From Ralstonia soli (GTDB taxonomy: Bacteria > Pseudomonadota > Gammaproteobacteria > Burkholderiales > Burkholderiaceae): 64,000 nucleotides of DNA. Below, in pieces: positions 51,714 through 59,391 of this stretch (position 1 is the stretch's first letter; every line of letters begins with the position of its first letter). The position numbers and the translations under genes were made by a program. The notes below the pieces were generated by a model. It was not told the DNA's origin and did no database searches. It saw only the letters and a program-made list of their open reading frames with translations. Where the stretch lies: contig NZ_JAMXHT010000003.1 in assembly GCF_023955655.1 (NCBI RefSeq), positions 248,001-312,000 on the forward strand. Direction: 5' to 3'.

Positions 51714-52112
51714 TTACTTCTTGAGCACCAGCGAACCCGGCAGCGATTCGATATAGGCAGCGATGTCCTTCAGCTCGGCCTCGGTGAACGGACGCGGCTT
51801 GCCGTCTGCACCCATGGTGGCGGGGTTGCTGTTGACCTGACCGGCCATGATGGCGTTGCTGCGGCCGACCAGCGGGTTGCTGCTGGTCTGATAGGCACGC
51901 AGGGCGTGAAAGATGTAGTCGCCGTGCTGGCCAGCCAGCTTCGGGTAGTCCGGGGAGATCGGAGCATTCAGCCCAGCGCCGTGGCAGGCAGCGCAGGTGC
52001 CCTTCTCCACCAGTTGCTTGCCCTTTTCCAGATCAGCGGCCTGCGCCGACACGGCAGCACCCAGGATCAACGCGCCAAGACTGAACGAGGTTGCGAGCGA
52101 GATCTTCTTCAT
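51714..52112 (-). CDS. Periplasmic monohaem cytochrome c
   Basis: 132 residues with a signal peptide (MKKISLATSFSLGALILGAAVSAQA) and a single haem site CAACH (about residues 40-44); the distal Met is likely in AIMAGQ. A cytochrome c4/c5-like (class I) electron carrier; the redox partners are unknown. 11 bp after the second cytochrome c gene on the same strand, probably cotranscribed. Confidence 0.9.
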   Translation of the reverse strand: MKKISLATSFSLGALILGAAVSAQAADLEKGKQLVEKGTCAACHGAGLNAPISPDYPKLAGQHGDYIFHALRAYQTSSNPLVGRSNAIMAGQVNSNPATMGADGKPRPFTEAELKDIAAYIESLPGSLVLKK

Positions 52113-52123
52113 ATTCTTCCTCG

Positions 52124-52483
52124 TCACTTCTGGGGGTTGTTCTGGGTAGCAGCCGTCTGCTGCGCGTAGTACGCCGCCAGGTTGGCGATGTCCTGGTCGG
52201 TCAGCGACCCGGCGATGGCACGCATGGTCGGGTGCTTGCGGTCACCCTTCTGGTACGCATGCAGCGCGCTTTCGATGTACTTGGCGTTCTGGCCGCCCAG
52301 ATAGGGCACGCGATACACCTCGGGGAACGACGTCTTGTAGTCGGGAATGGCATGGCAGCCGATGCACATGGCGACCTTGTTCTCGGCGGCTGCCGCGTTG
52401 CCCTGAACGTCGGCTGCGGCGGCGGTGTCGGCCAGTGCGCCGAATGCGCCAAGCGCGGCCACCATGGTGAGGATCTTTTTCAT
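52124..52483 (-). CDS. Periplasmic monohaem cytochrome c
   Basis: 119 residues with a signal peptide (MKKILTMVAALGAFGALADTAAA) and haem site CIGCH (about 40-44); an axial Met is likely in PTMRAI. Different from the neighbouring cytochrome in both halves. The pair is a common betaproteobacterial arrangement. A candidate promoter lies upstream. Confidence 0.9.
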   Translation of the reverse strand: MKKILTMVAALGAFGALADTAAAADVQGNAAAAENKVAMCIGCHAIPDYKTSFPEVYRVPYLGGQNAKYIESALHAYQKGDRKHPTMRAIAGSLTDQDIANLAAYYAQQTAATQNNPQK

Positions 52484-52623
52484 CTCGTTCTTAAGCGTGG
52501 AGTTTCAGAATCCTGCTCGCCCTGCCGGCTTGGCTCGTATCAGCCGGCTGTCTCGCTGGGCGCATTCACCCGCCGTTGGCAAGAAGCCAGAGGACGGTCG
52601 TTTGAGGTGCGTCAAACCGGCGC

Positions 52624-52653
52624 ATTGTACAGCACCGTTTTTTTGCCAGTCCA
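52624..52653 (-). promoter_or_regulatory. Possible promoter for the cytochrome c pair
   Basis: On the minus strand TGGACT (52648-52653), 18-bp spacer and TACAAT (52624-52629). The -35 matches only 4 of 6 and distance to the first start is 141 bp, so this is tentative. Confidence 0.3.
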
Positions 52654-52737
52654 GTTAGGGCTCCCGTGACTTGACAGCAAGGAATGGCGCGGCGCGCCCG
52701 CCCCGAAGCTGCCCGGCGGCAAACACGGAAATGCTCT

Positions 52738-52743
52738 TATACT
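52738..52743 (+). promoter_or_regulatory. Possible -10 element for the moxR operon
   Basis: TATACT 41 bp before the moxR ATG. No good -35 hexamer at 17 bp; a TTGACA at 52671-52676 is too far upstream to pair with it. Confidence 0.35.
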
Positions 52744-52783
52744 GGCCGTTTCCCAATCTTTTACCGCTCAGTAGGCTTGCACG

Positions 52784-53656
52784 ATGAACACCACCACCTC
52801 GCCTGCCCCTGCCACACGCTTTGAAGGCTCGGACCAGTACGTCGCCACCGATGACCTGAAACTTGCCGTCAACGCATCGATGACGCTGCAGCGCCCGCTG
52901 CTCATCAAGGGCGAGCCGGGCACGGGCAAGACCATGCTGGCCGAGGAAGTGGCCGCCGCACTGGGCATGCCGCTGCTGCAGTGGCACGTGAAGTCGACCA
53001 CCAAAGCCCAGCAAGGTCTTTACGAGTACGACGCCGTCTCCCGCCTGCGCGACTCGCAGCTCGGCGACGACAAAGTCCACGACATCCGCAACTACATCGT
53101 CAAGGGCGTGCTGTGGCAAGCCTTCGAGGCCGACGAACCGGTCGTGCTGCTGATCGACGAGATCGACAAGGCCGACATCGAATTCCCGAACGACCTGCTG
53201 CGCGAGCTCGATCGCATGGAGTTCTACGTGTACGAGACGCGCGAAACCATCCGCGCCAAGCACCGCCCGCTCGTCATCATCACGTCGAACAACGAGAAGG
53301 AGCTGCCCGACGCCTTCCTGCGCCGCTGCTTCTTCCACTACATCAAGTTTCCGGATGCGGAGACGATGCAGGCCATCGTCGACGTGCACTACCCGGGCAT
53401 CAAGCCGGCGCTGGTCAAGGCCGCGCTGGACGCGTTCTACGAGATGCGCAACCTGCCGGGACTGAAGAAGAAACCCTCCACGTCGGAGCTGATCGACTGG
53501 CTCAAGCTGCTGCTGGCCGAAGACATTCCGCCGGAATCGCTGCGCAGCCAGGACAAGAACGCTGCCATTCCGCCGCTGCACGGCGCGCTGCTCAAGAACG
53601 AGCAGGACGTGCACCTGTTCGAGCGCTTGGTCTTCATGAACCGCGCGAACCGCTAA
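52784..53656 (+). CDS. MoxR-family AAA+ ATPase
   Basis: 290 residues with Walker A GEPGTGKTM and Walker B VVLLIDEIDKAD, sensor ITSNNEKELPDAFLRRC. MoxR ATPases act with von Willebrand A proteins as chaperone-like factors for metalloenzyme or complex assembly. Here it opens a moxR-GNAT-VWA operon, matching the CoxD/CoxE-type gene pair. Target unknown. Confidence 0.92.
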   Translation: MNTTTSPAPATRFEGSDQYVATDDLKLAVNASMTLQRPLLIKGEPGTGKTMLAEEVAAALGMPLLQWHVKSTTKAQQGLYEYDAVSRLRDSQLGDDKVHDIRNYIVKGVLWQAFEADEPVVLLIDEIDKADIEFPNDLLRELDRMEFYVYETRETIRAKHRPLVIITSNNEKELPDAFLRRCFFHYIKFPDAETMQAIVDVHYPGIKPALVKAALDAFYEMRNLPGLKKKPSTSELIDWLKLLLAEDIPPESLRSQDKNAAIPPLHGALLKNEQDVHLFERLVFMNRANR

Positions 53657-53668
53657 CGGGGCTGCACG

Positions 53669-54277
53669 ATGCCGCGCCTGATCGAGCCCGTCACCCTGTC
53701 CGGCCAGCACGCCTGGCTGGAGCCGCTCGGCCCCGAGCACGTGGATGAAGTGCGCACTGCAGCCGCTGACGGCGAACTGTGGAAGCTCTGGTACACGTCC
53801 GTGCCCGCGCCCGAGAACGTGGGCGACTGGCTGGCCATTGCGCTCGACATGCGCGAGCGCCTGGGTGCCATGCCGTTTGTCGTGCGCGAGATGCACGATG
53901 GGCAACCAGGCAAGGTGATCGGCGCCACGCGTTTCTTCAACGTGGACGAAGCCAACCGACGGCTGGAGATCGGGCACACGTGGTACGCAAAGTCCGTGCA
54001 GCGCACAGCCATCAACACGGAATGCAAGCTGTTGTTGCTCACGCACGCGTTCGAGACGCTGCGCTGCATTGCCGTGGAATTCCGCACGCATTGGATGAAC
54101 CACCAGAGCCGCGCCGCCATCGCCCGCCTGGGCGCCAAGCAGGATGGCGTGCTGCGCAATCACCAGCGCATGCCGGACGGTAGCTTCCGCGACACGGTGG
54201 TGTTCTCGATCATCGAATCGGAATGGCTGACCGTGAAACGCCATCTGCAATACAAGCTGGAGCAGCCGCGCGGCTGA
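53669..54277 (+). CDS. GNAT-family N-acetyltransferase (RimJ/RimL-like)
   Basis: 202 residues; resembles the RimJ/RimL branch (EPLGPEHVDEV, GATRFFNVDEANRRLEIGHTW, NHQSRAAIARLGAKQDGVLRNH). Acceptor unknown. Its insertion between moxR and the VWA gene (12 bp after moxR, 16 bp before the next) suggests it is part of the operon. Confidence 0.87.
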   Translation: MPRLIEPVTLSGQHAWLEPLGPEHVDEVRTAAADGELWKLWYTSVPAPENVGDWLAIALDMRERLGAMPFVVREMHDGQPGKVIGATRFFNVDEANRRLEIGHTWYAKSVQRTAINTECKLLLLTHAFETLRCIAVEFRTHWMNHQSRAAIARLGAKQDGVLRNHQRMPDGSFRDTVVFSIIESEWLTVKRHLQYKLEQPRG

Positions 54278-54293
54278 ACGCCGGAGGATCCCC

Positions 54294-55469
54294 ATGCTCA
54301 TCGATTTCTTCTTCACCCTGCGGCACGCCAAACTGCCGGTCTCGGTCAAGGAATACCTGACGCTGCTCGAAGGGCTCAAGCAGCAGGTCATCGCCCCCTC
54401 GCTCGACGAGTTCTACTTCCTGGCGCGCATGACGCTGGTGAAGGACGAGAAGCATTTCGACAAATTCGACCAGGCGTTCGGCGCCTACTTCAAGGGCGTA
54501 GAAGGCGCGGTCGACTGGCGCGCAGACATTCCATTGGACTGGCTCACCAAGAAGCTCGAACGCGAGTTGTCGCCGGAAGAGAAAGCGAAGATCGAAGCCA
54601 TGGGCGGCCTCGACAAGCTGATGGAGCGCCTGAAGGAACTGCTGAACGAACAGCATGAGCGCCACGAAGGCGGCAACAAGTGGATCGGCACCGGCGGCAC
54701 GTCGCCGTTCGGGCACGGTGGCTACAACCCGGAAGGCATTCGCATTGGTGGACCGTCCAAAGGCAACCGCACGGCAGTCAAGGTGTGGGAAGCGCGCGCG
54801 TACAAGGACTACGACGACACCGTCGAACTGGGCACGCGCAACATCAAGGTGGCGCTGCGCCGCCTGCGCAAGTTCGCCCGCGACGGTGCCGACATCGAGC
54901 TGGACCTGGACGACACCATCCACTCCACGGCCGCCAACGCGGGCATGCTCGACATCAAGATGCGCCCCGAGCGGCACAACAACGTCAAGGTACTGATGCT
55001 GATGGATGTGGGTGGGTCGATGGACGACCACATCAAGCGCGTGGAAGAGCTCTTCTCCGCGGCCAAGACCGAGTTCAAGCACCTGGAGTACTACTACTTC
55101 CACAACTGCGTGTACGAACACTTGTGGAAGAACAACCGGCGCCGTCACGCGGAGCGCTTCTCCACGTGGGACGTCATCCGCAAGTACCCGCCCGACTACA
55201 AGCTGATCTTCGTGGGGGACGCGACCATGAGCCCGTACGAAATCCTGCAGGCCGGCGGCTCGGTGGAATACAACAATGCCGAAGCCGGTGCGGTGTGGCT
55301 CAAGCGGTTGATTGAGCAATTTCCGAAGTTTGTCTGGCTCAACCCTGAACCGGAAGGCTTGTGGGAGTACCGGCAGTCCATCTCGGTCATCAATCAGATC
55401 ATGAAGACGCGGATGTATCCGGTGACGATTGCTGGGCTGGAATCGGCGATGCGGTTGTTGTCAAAATAG
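54294..55469 (+). CDS. VWA-domain CoxE-like protein
   Basis: 391 residues of the CoxE/COG3552 type: an N-terminal helical region, a Gly-rich linker (GNKWIGTGGTSPFGHGGYNPEG), and a C-terminal von Willebrand A domain with MIDAS motif DVGGSMDD (about residue 239). Partner of the MoxR ATPase upstream. In carboxydotrophs CoxE helps make CO dehydrogenase; no cox structural genes lie here, so the client is unknown. Confidence 0.88.
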   Translation: MLIDFFFTLRHAKLPVSVKEYLTLLEGLKQQVIAPSLDEFYFLARMTLVKDEKHFDKFDQAFGAYFKGVEGAVDWRADIPLDWLTKKLERELSPEEKAKIEAMGGLDKLMERLKELLNEQHERHEGGNKWIGTGGTSPFGHGGYNPEGIRIGGPSKGNRTAVKVWEARAYKDYDDTVELGTRNIKVALRRLRKFARDGADIELDLDDTIHSTAANAGMLDIKMRPERHNNVKVLMLMDVGGSMDDHIKRVEELFSAAKTEFKHLEYYYFHNCVYEHLWKNNRRRHAERFSTWDVIRKYPPDYKLIFVGDATMSPYEILQAGGSVEYNNAEAGAVWLKRLIEQFPKFVWLNPEPEGLWEYRQSISVINQIMKTRMYPVTIAGLESAMRLLSK

Positions 55470-55520
55470 GGGGCATGCTTTTTTGGGTTTTGGCCTGTGG
55501 TCCACTACCCTTTCGTGCCC

Positions 55521-55576
55521 TGCCGGCCCCGACTCACTTTCTTTGTCTTGCCAAAGAAAGTAGGTCAGCCCCGGCA
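55521..55576. repeat. Intergenic palindromic (REP-like) element
   Basis: Outer arms TGCCGG (55521-55526) / CCGGCA (55571-55576) enclose a perfect inner 9-bp inverted repeat ACTTTCTTT (55536-55544) / AAAGAAAGT (55553-55561). The AAAGAAAGT core is a common dispersed intergenic palindrome in Burkholderiaceae (family memory, not checked here). It lies in the gap between convergent genes. Confidence 0.7.
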
Positions 55577-55611
55577 GAGAATGAAACAAGCGATGCACCA
55601 GAAGCAAAAAC

Positions 55612-56496
55612 TCAAATCACCAACGCCTCTTCTTGCCCGGCATTGGCGTTACGCAGCCCCTCAGCCCACCCCTTGGTCGGCAACTTGAGCGTGGCCTGCA
55701 GCGCAGCAGCCCGCTCCTTCACCGCATCCCAGCTCACCTGCAACGGCGGCCCATTGAACGCCAGCGCAATCACATTCCCGTCATGCACTTCGGGGAAGAC
55801 CAGCACCCGGTTATCAAATGCATCGCAAATCCGCTCGATATTGCGCGGAAAGCTGGTGTGGTCACCAAACAGGTTGATGGTCATCACACCCGGCGAGCGC
55901 AGCACTTGGCGACAGGCCTTGTAGAACGCAGGCGTATCGAGCACGGGGCCGCGCGCCGTGGCGTCGTACAGATCGATTTGCAGCGCGTCGACGGTGCCGT
56001 GGTGGCTGGCGTCCATCACCCAGTCGTAAGCGTCCTGCTCCAGCACGCTCAGGCGTGCGTCGTCGAATGGCATGTTGAACATGCTGCGCGCCGCAACGAT
56101 GACCGACGGGTTCAACTCCACCGCCGTCACCTGCGCAGGGGCGAGCTGGCGATGACAGAACTTGGTTAGCGCAGCAGCGCCCAGGCCAAGCTGCACGACA
56201 TGGAAATCCGGCCGCGAAGCTGGGTCGAGAAACAGCAGCCACGCCATCATCTGCTGGGCATATTCCAGCTCGATGGCATCGGGCTTGGACAGGCGCATCG
56301 CGCCCTGCACCCACTCGGTGCCGAAGTGCAGGTAGCGCACGCCAGACAGTTCGGAGAACGTGACCGGCGCAAAGCGCGGGGCCATACGCTTCGGTTCATC
56401 GTCATGGTCGTTGCGATCGAGGCGGTCTTCGCGCTTGGCGCGGGCCGGACGGCGCGAGGCCACGGCCTCGATGGATTTACGTTTCAACAGCGTCAT
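55612..56496 (-). CDS. Spermidine-synthase-like SAM-binding protein
   Basis: 294 residues with a Rossmann methyltransferase-type fold: motif I VVQLGLGAAAL (about 111-121) and acidic VELNPS, but the key catalytic acid region of polyamine synthases (usually xxDxxDP) reads QIDLYDATARGP, so polyamine aminopropyl transfer is doubtful. Such proteins are common and of unknown role in Burkholderiaceae. Start MTLLKRKSIEAVASRR chosen, in view of the family's charged lead; an upstream ATG is possible. Confidence 0.75.
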   Translation of the reverse strand: MTLLKRKSIEAVASRRPARAKREDRLDRNDHDDEPKRMAPRFAPVTFSELSGVRYLHFGTEWVQGAMRLSKPDAIELEYAQQMMAWLLFLDPASRPDFHVVQLGLGAAALTKFCHRQLAPAQVTAVELNPSVIVAARSMFNMPFDDARLSVLEQDAYDWVMDASHHGTVDALQIDLYDATARGPVLDTPAFYKACRQVLRSPGVMTINLFGDHTSFPRNIERICDAFDNRVLVFPEVHDGNVIALAFNGPPLQVSWDAVKERAAALQATLKLPTKGWAEGLRNANAGQEEALVI

Positions 56497-56504
56497 AAAG
56501 CGGA

Positions 56505-57263
56505 TCAACGGGAAGAAGACTGGGCGGCGGCTGCGCGCTGCAGCCATTCGCGATTGTGGTCTTTGGCGTAGCGCGTCCAATGCTTGGCGTCGCGCAGGAT
56601 GTCGTCAAAGAGGGATTGGGCGCGCTGCTTGTCGGCATCGTTGTTCTGGGCGAGCAGCCATTCACCGAACAGGCAGCGGGCAGCGGCATCGTTGGCGCAG
56701 GTCAGGGCCTGCTCGAATGCCTCGCGCGTATTGGGCGCGCCCGTGGCAGCCAACGCGCGCGCGTACAGCAGCGTCGGATCGGGCTGCTGGCGCGTCACGC
56801 GGTGCGCCTCGAACAGCCTGTCGAGTGCCTCCTTGGCGAGCGCCGCATCGCCGGTGGCGAACTGCGCGCGTGCGAGGCCGAGCAGCACGGCCGGGTCGCT
56901 CGCAAACGGGCCGGTAGCAGCCTGCTCAAAGTGCTGACGCGCCTCCTTGGCATCGCCCGCTTCCAGCAGCGCTTCGCCCAGGCGCAAGCGATGCTGCACG
57001 GTCGGCGCGCGGTCGAAATCGTTGCGCGCTTCGCGCACGGCGCGGTTGGGGTCGATCAGTTGCGTGACTGCCCGGCTCGCCACGCGGGCGCCGCGCGAGT
57101 GGCGCATCTCCGGCAGGTAGATCGCGAAGAAGTACACCACGCTCCCCAGCAGCGGAAACGCGAACAGGATGAACAGCCAGACCATGTTCTGGTGGCTGCG
57201 CACCACGTGCACGGCAAAGAACAGCGCGACGATGACGTGAAATCCGATTCCGAGAAACGGCAT
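56505..57263 (-). CDS. TPR-type membrane protein with N-terminal phospholipase-D-nuclease-like helix pair
   Basis: 252 residues: two N-terminal hydrophobic helices (about 5-20 FHVIVALFFAVHVV and 27-49 WLFILFAFPLLGSVVYFFAIYL, resembling the PLDc_N segment found in cardiolipin synthase-like proteins), then helical TPR-like repeats (AEALLEAGDAKEARQHFEQA, LLGLARAQFATGDAALAKEAL). Function unknown. It is 8 bp upstream of the spermidine-synthase-like gene on the same strand, probably cotranscribed. Confidence 0.75.
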   Translation of the reverse strand: MPFLGIGFHVIVALFFAVHVVRSHQNMVWLFILFAFPLLGSVVYFFAIYLPEMRHSRGARVASRAVTQLIDPNRAVREARNDFDRAPTVQHRLRLGEALLEAGDAKEARQHFEQAATGPFASDPAVLLGLARAQFATGDAALAKEALDRLFEAHRVTRQQPDPTLLYARALAATGAPNTREAFEQALTCANDAAARCLFGEWLLAQNNDADKQRAQSLFDDILRDAKHWTRYAKDHNREWLQRAAAAQSSSR

Positions 57264-57447
57264 GTGCAAACCCGAAAGTGAAATGCACCGGCATCCTCCG
57301 CGCCGGCCATGGGCGCGATTGTGACAGATGCGCCGGGACGCGCGCATCGTCAGCGCCCGCGCGGCCACCGCTCAACGGAAATCCCAATGAAAGACGCCGG
57401 CGCCTGTCATCAGACAGCCGGCGTTGTATCTGCCACAAGGTGCTCGG

Positions 57448-57957
57448 TCAGGGGCGGCCGAGAAAATCCAACTTGCCGATCTCCACGCCGTTGTGGCGCA
57501 ACAATGCATAGGCCGTGGTGACGTGGAAATAGAAGTTCGGCAGCACGAAGCCGCGCAGGTAGTCGAGGCCACTGAAGTGCAGTTCGCGTGATGGCGTCTT
57601 CAGCGTGATCGGGCGATCTTCGCTGCCGTTGAACGCGGCGGGGTCAATGCTGTTGATGAAATCCAGCGTTTTCGCAATGCGTGCCTTCAACTCGGCAATC
57701 GTGGCTTCCACATCAGGATGCGATGGTGGCTCCGCCCCGGAAAGGCGCGCCGCGGCGCCCTTGGCGGAGTCGCATGCAATCTGGACCTGGCGGGTCAGCG
57801 GATACATGTCCGGCGCCAGGCGCGCGGTCAGAAGGTTGGCCGGGTCGAACTTCTTGGCTTCTGCATGGGCAGCCGCCTTGTCGAGCAGCGTCGAGAGGTT
57901 GCCCAGCATGCGGTTCGCGGTCGGCACCAGAAACTCGTACATCGAAGGTGTGGTCAT
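57448..57957 (-). CDS. DUF1993 family protein
   Basis: 169 residues matching DUF1993: MYEFLVPTANRMLGNLSTLLDKA and FSGLDYLRGFVLPNFYFHVTTAYALLRHNGVEIGK. A DinB-like helical fold is likely, with the conserved HVTTAY histidine. Function unknown. Stands alone. Confidence 0.87.
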   Translation of the reverse strand: MTTPSMYEFLVPTANRMLGNLSTLLDKAAAHAEAKKFDPANLLTARLAPDMYPLTRQVQIACDSAKGAAARLSGAEPPSHPDVEATIAELKARIAKTLDFINSIDPAAFNGSEDRPITLKTPSRELHFSGLDYLRGFVLPNFYFHVTTAYALLRHNGVEIGKLDFLGRP

Positions 57958-58419
57958 CGGAAGGCTCCCCTTGGTATCAATCGATGGTCATCGGCAGTCA
58001 CGTGGTCCCGATCTGCCGGGCTTCGCGCTCTCGCGCAGGGCACAGTGTAGGCCCGACTGAGCGATGCCTGCTCGGCGGCGGCACAGCGCCCATGCCGCAC
58101 CGCGATGCCCGGCACGCGCCTCACGTTGACGCATTTGGCCGAGATCGGTGCGGTAAGGCATATTCACGGCGGCGCGGGCCATGCTCACCTCCGCGCCGCA
58201 GAACTCGGCGGCGGTCCGCAGCGGACCGCAACCGGCCAACACGCAGTGGCTGTTCTTCGCCGAGGCGCTCGGGCAGACGGAGGGTACGCGCGCAGAGCAG
58301 TTGCGCAACGTTGCCGCGACGAGCGAGCGGATTCTTCAGGTGATGGATGATGTGACGGGGCTGTACTAGGGGCTACCCAGGTCATCCGCCATCCTCATCC
58401 AGCATCCCCGTGGACCTCC
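57958..58419. other. 462-bp gap between the DUF1993 gene and the PDZ lipoprotein gene
   Basis: No convincing gene. The plus strand has a 62-codon open frame at 58181-58369 (MLTSAPQNSAAVRSG...DDVTGLY) with no ribosome binding site and no recognised family; it could be a remnant of a larger gene or chance. No clear promoter pair or terminator was seen by eye. Confidence 0.4.
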
Positions 58420-59301
58420 CTATTTCTTCTTCTGAGCGGCCTTCCCCGAAGCGGTGGCAGGCTGCGACAGATTCGCCAGCATCTGGCGTGCGTAGTCGGC
58501 AATCTGGCCCTGTGGCTGGATGTCGATGACGCGCTGATAGGCAGTCTTGGCTCCGGCCGCGTCGTGCATTTTGTCTAATGACTGCCCAATGAAGTACCAC
58601 GCCAGCGCATCGTTGGGGTTCTGTTTGACGACCTTCTGATACTTCTTGAAGGCGTCAAAATAGCGGCCCGCATCAAAATCGCCGGCCGCGGCCTCCATCA
58701 CCAGGTCTGTCGTTGGCGGCGCGCCGTTCGTTGATTCTGCCGAAAGATCGACGACATAGTCTTTTACGCTGCGATTGCGCCAGATCTGGACGTTCGTCTT
58801 TGCGCCGACGCCTAGCTGCTTGATCGCTGCAAGCACCTCGTCCGGCGTTGCAAGCTTTTTCCCATCCATACCGAGAACAACGTCCATCTTCTCGATGCCG
58901 GCTTTGTCGGCGGGCAGCCCTTTCATGACGTCGACGATCAGCGCCCCGCTGGTGGAACTGAGCCCCAGAGCCGTGGCCAACGAAGCAGGAACGGGAGCCA
59001 CTTGAATGCCGATCCGTGGCCGCTGGGCGACAGCCCCGCCGGAATCGCCACAGTGCTTTTCAGCGCGCGCCTGATTGACCATGGCGGCGTGCTCTCTCCA
59101 CATTTGTGCAGCTTGATTCTGTGGCGAGCCGGTCAATGCACGATTGAAAAGCGCATCACGTTCTTTCAGCGTATTGCAGTCAAGTTGGCGGTATACGTTC
59201 AGAACAGCCCCGTTGTTTTCCGGTGCAGTCGCGCAGCCCGACAAGATTCCAGCCGCCGCCAACACTACCGTGGCGCATTTCCTTGGTAACAAACCCAGCA
59301 T
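58420..59301 (-). CDS. Lipoprotein with PDZ and TPR regions
   Basis: 293 residues. The N-terminus MLGLLPRKCATVVLAAAGILSGC is a lipoprotein signal with lipobox LSGC. After a 75-residue segment comes a PDZ domain (about 100-190, RIGIQVAPVPASLATALGLSSTSGALIVDVMKGLPADKAGIEKMDVVLGMDGKKLATPDEV), then TPR-like repeats (AAAGDFDAGRYFDAFKKYQKVVKQNPNDALAWYFIGQSLDKMHDAAGAKTAYQRVI). No protease domain. Possibly an adaptor in the periplasm for the repeat protein encoded upstream; inference only. Confidence 0.82.
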   Translation of the reverse strand: MLGLLPRKCATVVLAAAGILSGCATAPENNGAVLNVYRQLDCNTLKERDALFNRALTGSPQNQAAQMWREHAAMVNQARAEKHCGDSGGAVAQRPRIGIQVAPVPASLATALGLSSTSGALIVDVMKGLPADKAGIEKMDVVLGMDGKKLATPDEVLAAIKQLGVGAKTNVQIWRNRSVKDYVVDLSAESTNGAPPTTDLVMEAAAGDFDAGRYFDAFKKYQKVVKQNPNDALAWYFIGQSLDKMHDAAGAKTAYQRVIDIQPQGQIADYARQMLANLSQPATASGKAAQKKK

Positions 59302-59391
59302 GTCACGTCCTTGATGTTCTGATTCGACCGCCTGTGTCGGAGCCCATCGTGTCCGACGCAGGCAAGGCGCCCCTGCGGTTGCGAACACGGA

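Noticed and set aside
52671-52676. TTGACA as the -35 element of the moxR promoter
   Set aside because: Its distance to the TATACT at 52738 is 61 bp, too far for a sigma70 pair.
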